DNA of 64,000 nucleotides from Myxococcales bacterium (GTDB lineage: Bacteria; Myxococcota_A; Polyangia; Polyangiales; Houyiibacteriaceae), in assembly GCA_029863605.1 (NCBI GenBank), contig JAOTVB010000005.1, positions 62,001 to 126,000 on the forward strand, given 5' to 3'. Every line of letters starts with the position of its first letter. Within the stretch, counting starts at the first letter, position 1. Below, in pieces: positions 63,105 to 64,000 of the stretch. Under the pieces are notes generated by a model. The model was not told where the DNA came from. It made no database searches and saw only the letters and a list, made by a program, of their open reading frames with translations. Position numbers and translations under genes: made by a program.

Positions 63105-64000
63105 GCACGAACGTGCTCTTCGGGACGAACGATTCGTTGAGAACCCGCACGAATGTACCGTTGGAGCTGCCGAGGTCGGTGAGAAACACGTGGCCAACCT
63201 CTGAGTGAATCCGACAGTGAAGACCCGACACGTAGCCGTCCTCCGGGAAGACGACGTCGCCGCGCTCTCTTCCGAGATGAATACCCGCGGGCGGAATCGG
63301 AAAGCAGTTACCCGTCGTCTCGCGGCCAATCACGAGACAGATGCGGCCCAAAAAGCCCTGGTGCGGGCTCCCCATCAGCTGGGTGCCATCGGGTGAAGCA
63401 TCGGGGGCGGTCGGCGCTTCGAAGCGAAGAATCTCCTGGCCCACCCGAAACACACTCCCGTCGAATAGCTCGATCGGGACCTCGGCCTCGACCCTGATAT
63501 AGATCCCATTCAGGCTCTCCATGTCTCTGACCACCAGCTGGTCGCCCTCGAATCGGAACTCGCTGTGTTCAGGCGACAGATAAGCATCGTTGGCGAAGAT
63601 GCCGCCGGTGCCCCGTCCGATGAGCGTAGGCCCATCCCCGAGCGGAAACGCCTCGCCCTCGGAGCCATCTGGCTGGATGAGAATGAGCTTGGCCCGCGCG
63701 GCGCTCCGTCGTGGCGCAGCAGCCACGGCCGGGGCTGAAACTCGCTCCTCAGGAATGTCGGACCGGCGGTTGGGCGCAGGCGCAGCATCGAGATCATGGC
63801 CGCACACGTGACAGAACCGGAAGTTCTCAGGCACCTGGGCGCCGCAGTTGATGCATGGCGCCGCCGCCTCTGCGAGCGGAGCAAGCTCCTGCGGAAGTGG
63901 AGCCGCCGCCGCGGCTGGCTCGGACCGGACGGCCTGAACCGGACTAGGATCTACGTCTACCGCTCGCGCAACCGGCTCAGCTGCCGCCAGCGCCTCGGCC
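63070..64000 (-). CDS. zinc-ribbon protein with two FHA domains (5' end beyond the window)
   Basis: A partial protein; the frame is open through the right edge. In reading order: an Ala/Pro-rich segment, a zinc ribbon CINCGAQVPENFRFCHVCG (CxxC...CxxC), a linker, FHA domain 1 (LIGRGTGGIFANDAYLSPEH, DMESLNGIYIRV), and FHA domain 2 (IHLGRERGDVVFPEDGYVSG, LHCRIH, LGSSNGTFVRV). FHA domains bind phosphothreonine peptides, so this is probably an adaptor in Ser/Thr kinase signalling. In domain 1 the usual RxxS/H pattern is partly changed (RGTGG, PEHSEF); domain 2 is closer to the canonical form. A GTG at 63834 is an internal codon, not the start. Confidence 0.85.
   Translation of the reverse strand, partial: AEALAAAEPVARAVDVDPSPVQAVRSEPAAAAAPLPQELAPLAEAAAPCINCGAQVPENFRFCHVCGHDLDAAPAPNRRSDIPEERVSAPAVAAAPRRSAARAKLILIQPDGSEGEAFPLGDGPTLIGRGTGGIFANDAYLSPEHSEFRFEGDQLVVRDMESLNGIYIRVEAEVPIELFDGSVFRVGQEILRFEAPTAPDASPDGTQLMGSPHQGFLGRICLVIGRETTGNCFPIPPAGIHLGRERGDVVFPEDGYVSGLHCRIHSEVGHVFLTDLGSSNGTFVRVLNESFVPKSTFVLMGQQLFRADY

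Overview
The window is a 64 kb piece of a GC-rich, densely coding bacterial chromosome. I infer a deltaproteobacterial / Myxococcota-like organism. The supporting signs are a TIGR04563-type small protein, glycine-linker (GGxGG) lipoproteins with Cys-rich domains, a partial nuo cluster, a pyruvate:ferredoxin oxidoreductase paired with a dihydroorotate-dehydrogenase-like gene, many GTG/TTG starts and many ATGA-type gene overlaps. This placement rests on gene content, not on a search.

Layout. 0.3-1.5 kb: a TetR/SnoaL pair with a double operator. 1.6-6.8 kb: an ABC exporter (ATPase, FtsX permease, HlyD adaptor) ending in an MscS-like channel. 6.9-9.2 kb: an epoxide-hydrolase-like gene, then an arsM-marR arsenic methylation operon behind nested palindromes. 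9.2-13.7 kb: an acyl-CoA ligase, a CDGSH/4Fe-4S protein, a Cys-rich CWC protein, a membrane protein and NhaA. 13.7-19.0 kb: hydrolases, DUF2141, a possibly leaderless TetR operon and a membrane metallophosphoesterase. 19.1-25.4 kb: PFOR, a DHOD-like protein, a tandem universal stress protein and a cupin, which look like a fermentative or low-oxygen module.

25.6-31.5 kb is a decayed mobile island at a tRNA-Asn gene. The intact tRNA-Asn (31477-31549, minus) shares an exact 26-bp direct repeat with 25603-25628, where the orphaned 3' end of a tRNA-Asn is still followed by a terminator. Between the repeats lie an integrase C-terminal remnant, an IS91-like transposase tail, a DUF1329-like tail, a tRNA-Glu remnant and two large secreted lipoproteins built of Cys-containing repeats.

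31.6-38 kb is a sucrose locus. It has a stand-alone sucrose-phosphatase-like HAD gene, a 1023-aa protein fusing fructokinase, sucrose-phosphate synthase and sucrose-phosphatase-like HAD domains, and sucrose synthase overlapping it by 4 nt. The enzymes together could take fructose and UDP-glucose to sucrose and back. This is the most distinctive system in the window. Further on are purE, a second metallophosphoesterase, a large membrane protein, a TIGR01777 oxidoreductase, a GT5 glycogen-synthase relative that has lost catalytic motifs, tsaB, lepB and a radical SAM gene.

47.4-56 kb is a nuoEFJKLMN operon on the minus strand. It lacks nuoABCD and nuoGHI, and its NuoL carries an extra ~190-residue C-terminal domain with a PKD-like stretch. 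56-64 kb holds a membrane protein, a lipoprotein, mlaF-mlaD (no mlaE), thyA-folA, a CtpA protease, the TIGR04563-like protein, an alpha/beta hydrolase and the 3' part of a double-FHA zinc-ribbon protein that runs off the window. I saw no rRNA and no CRISPR array.
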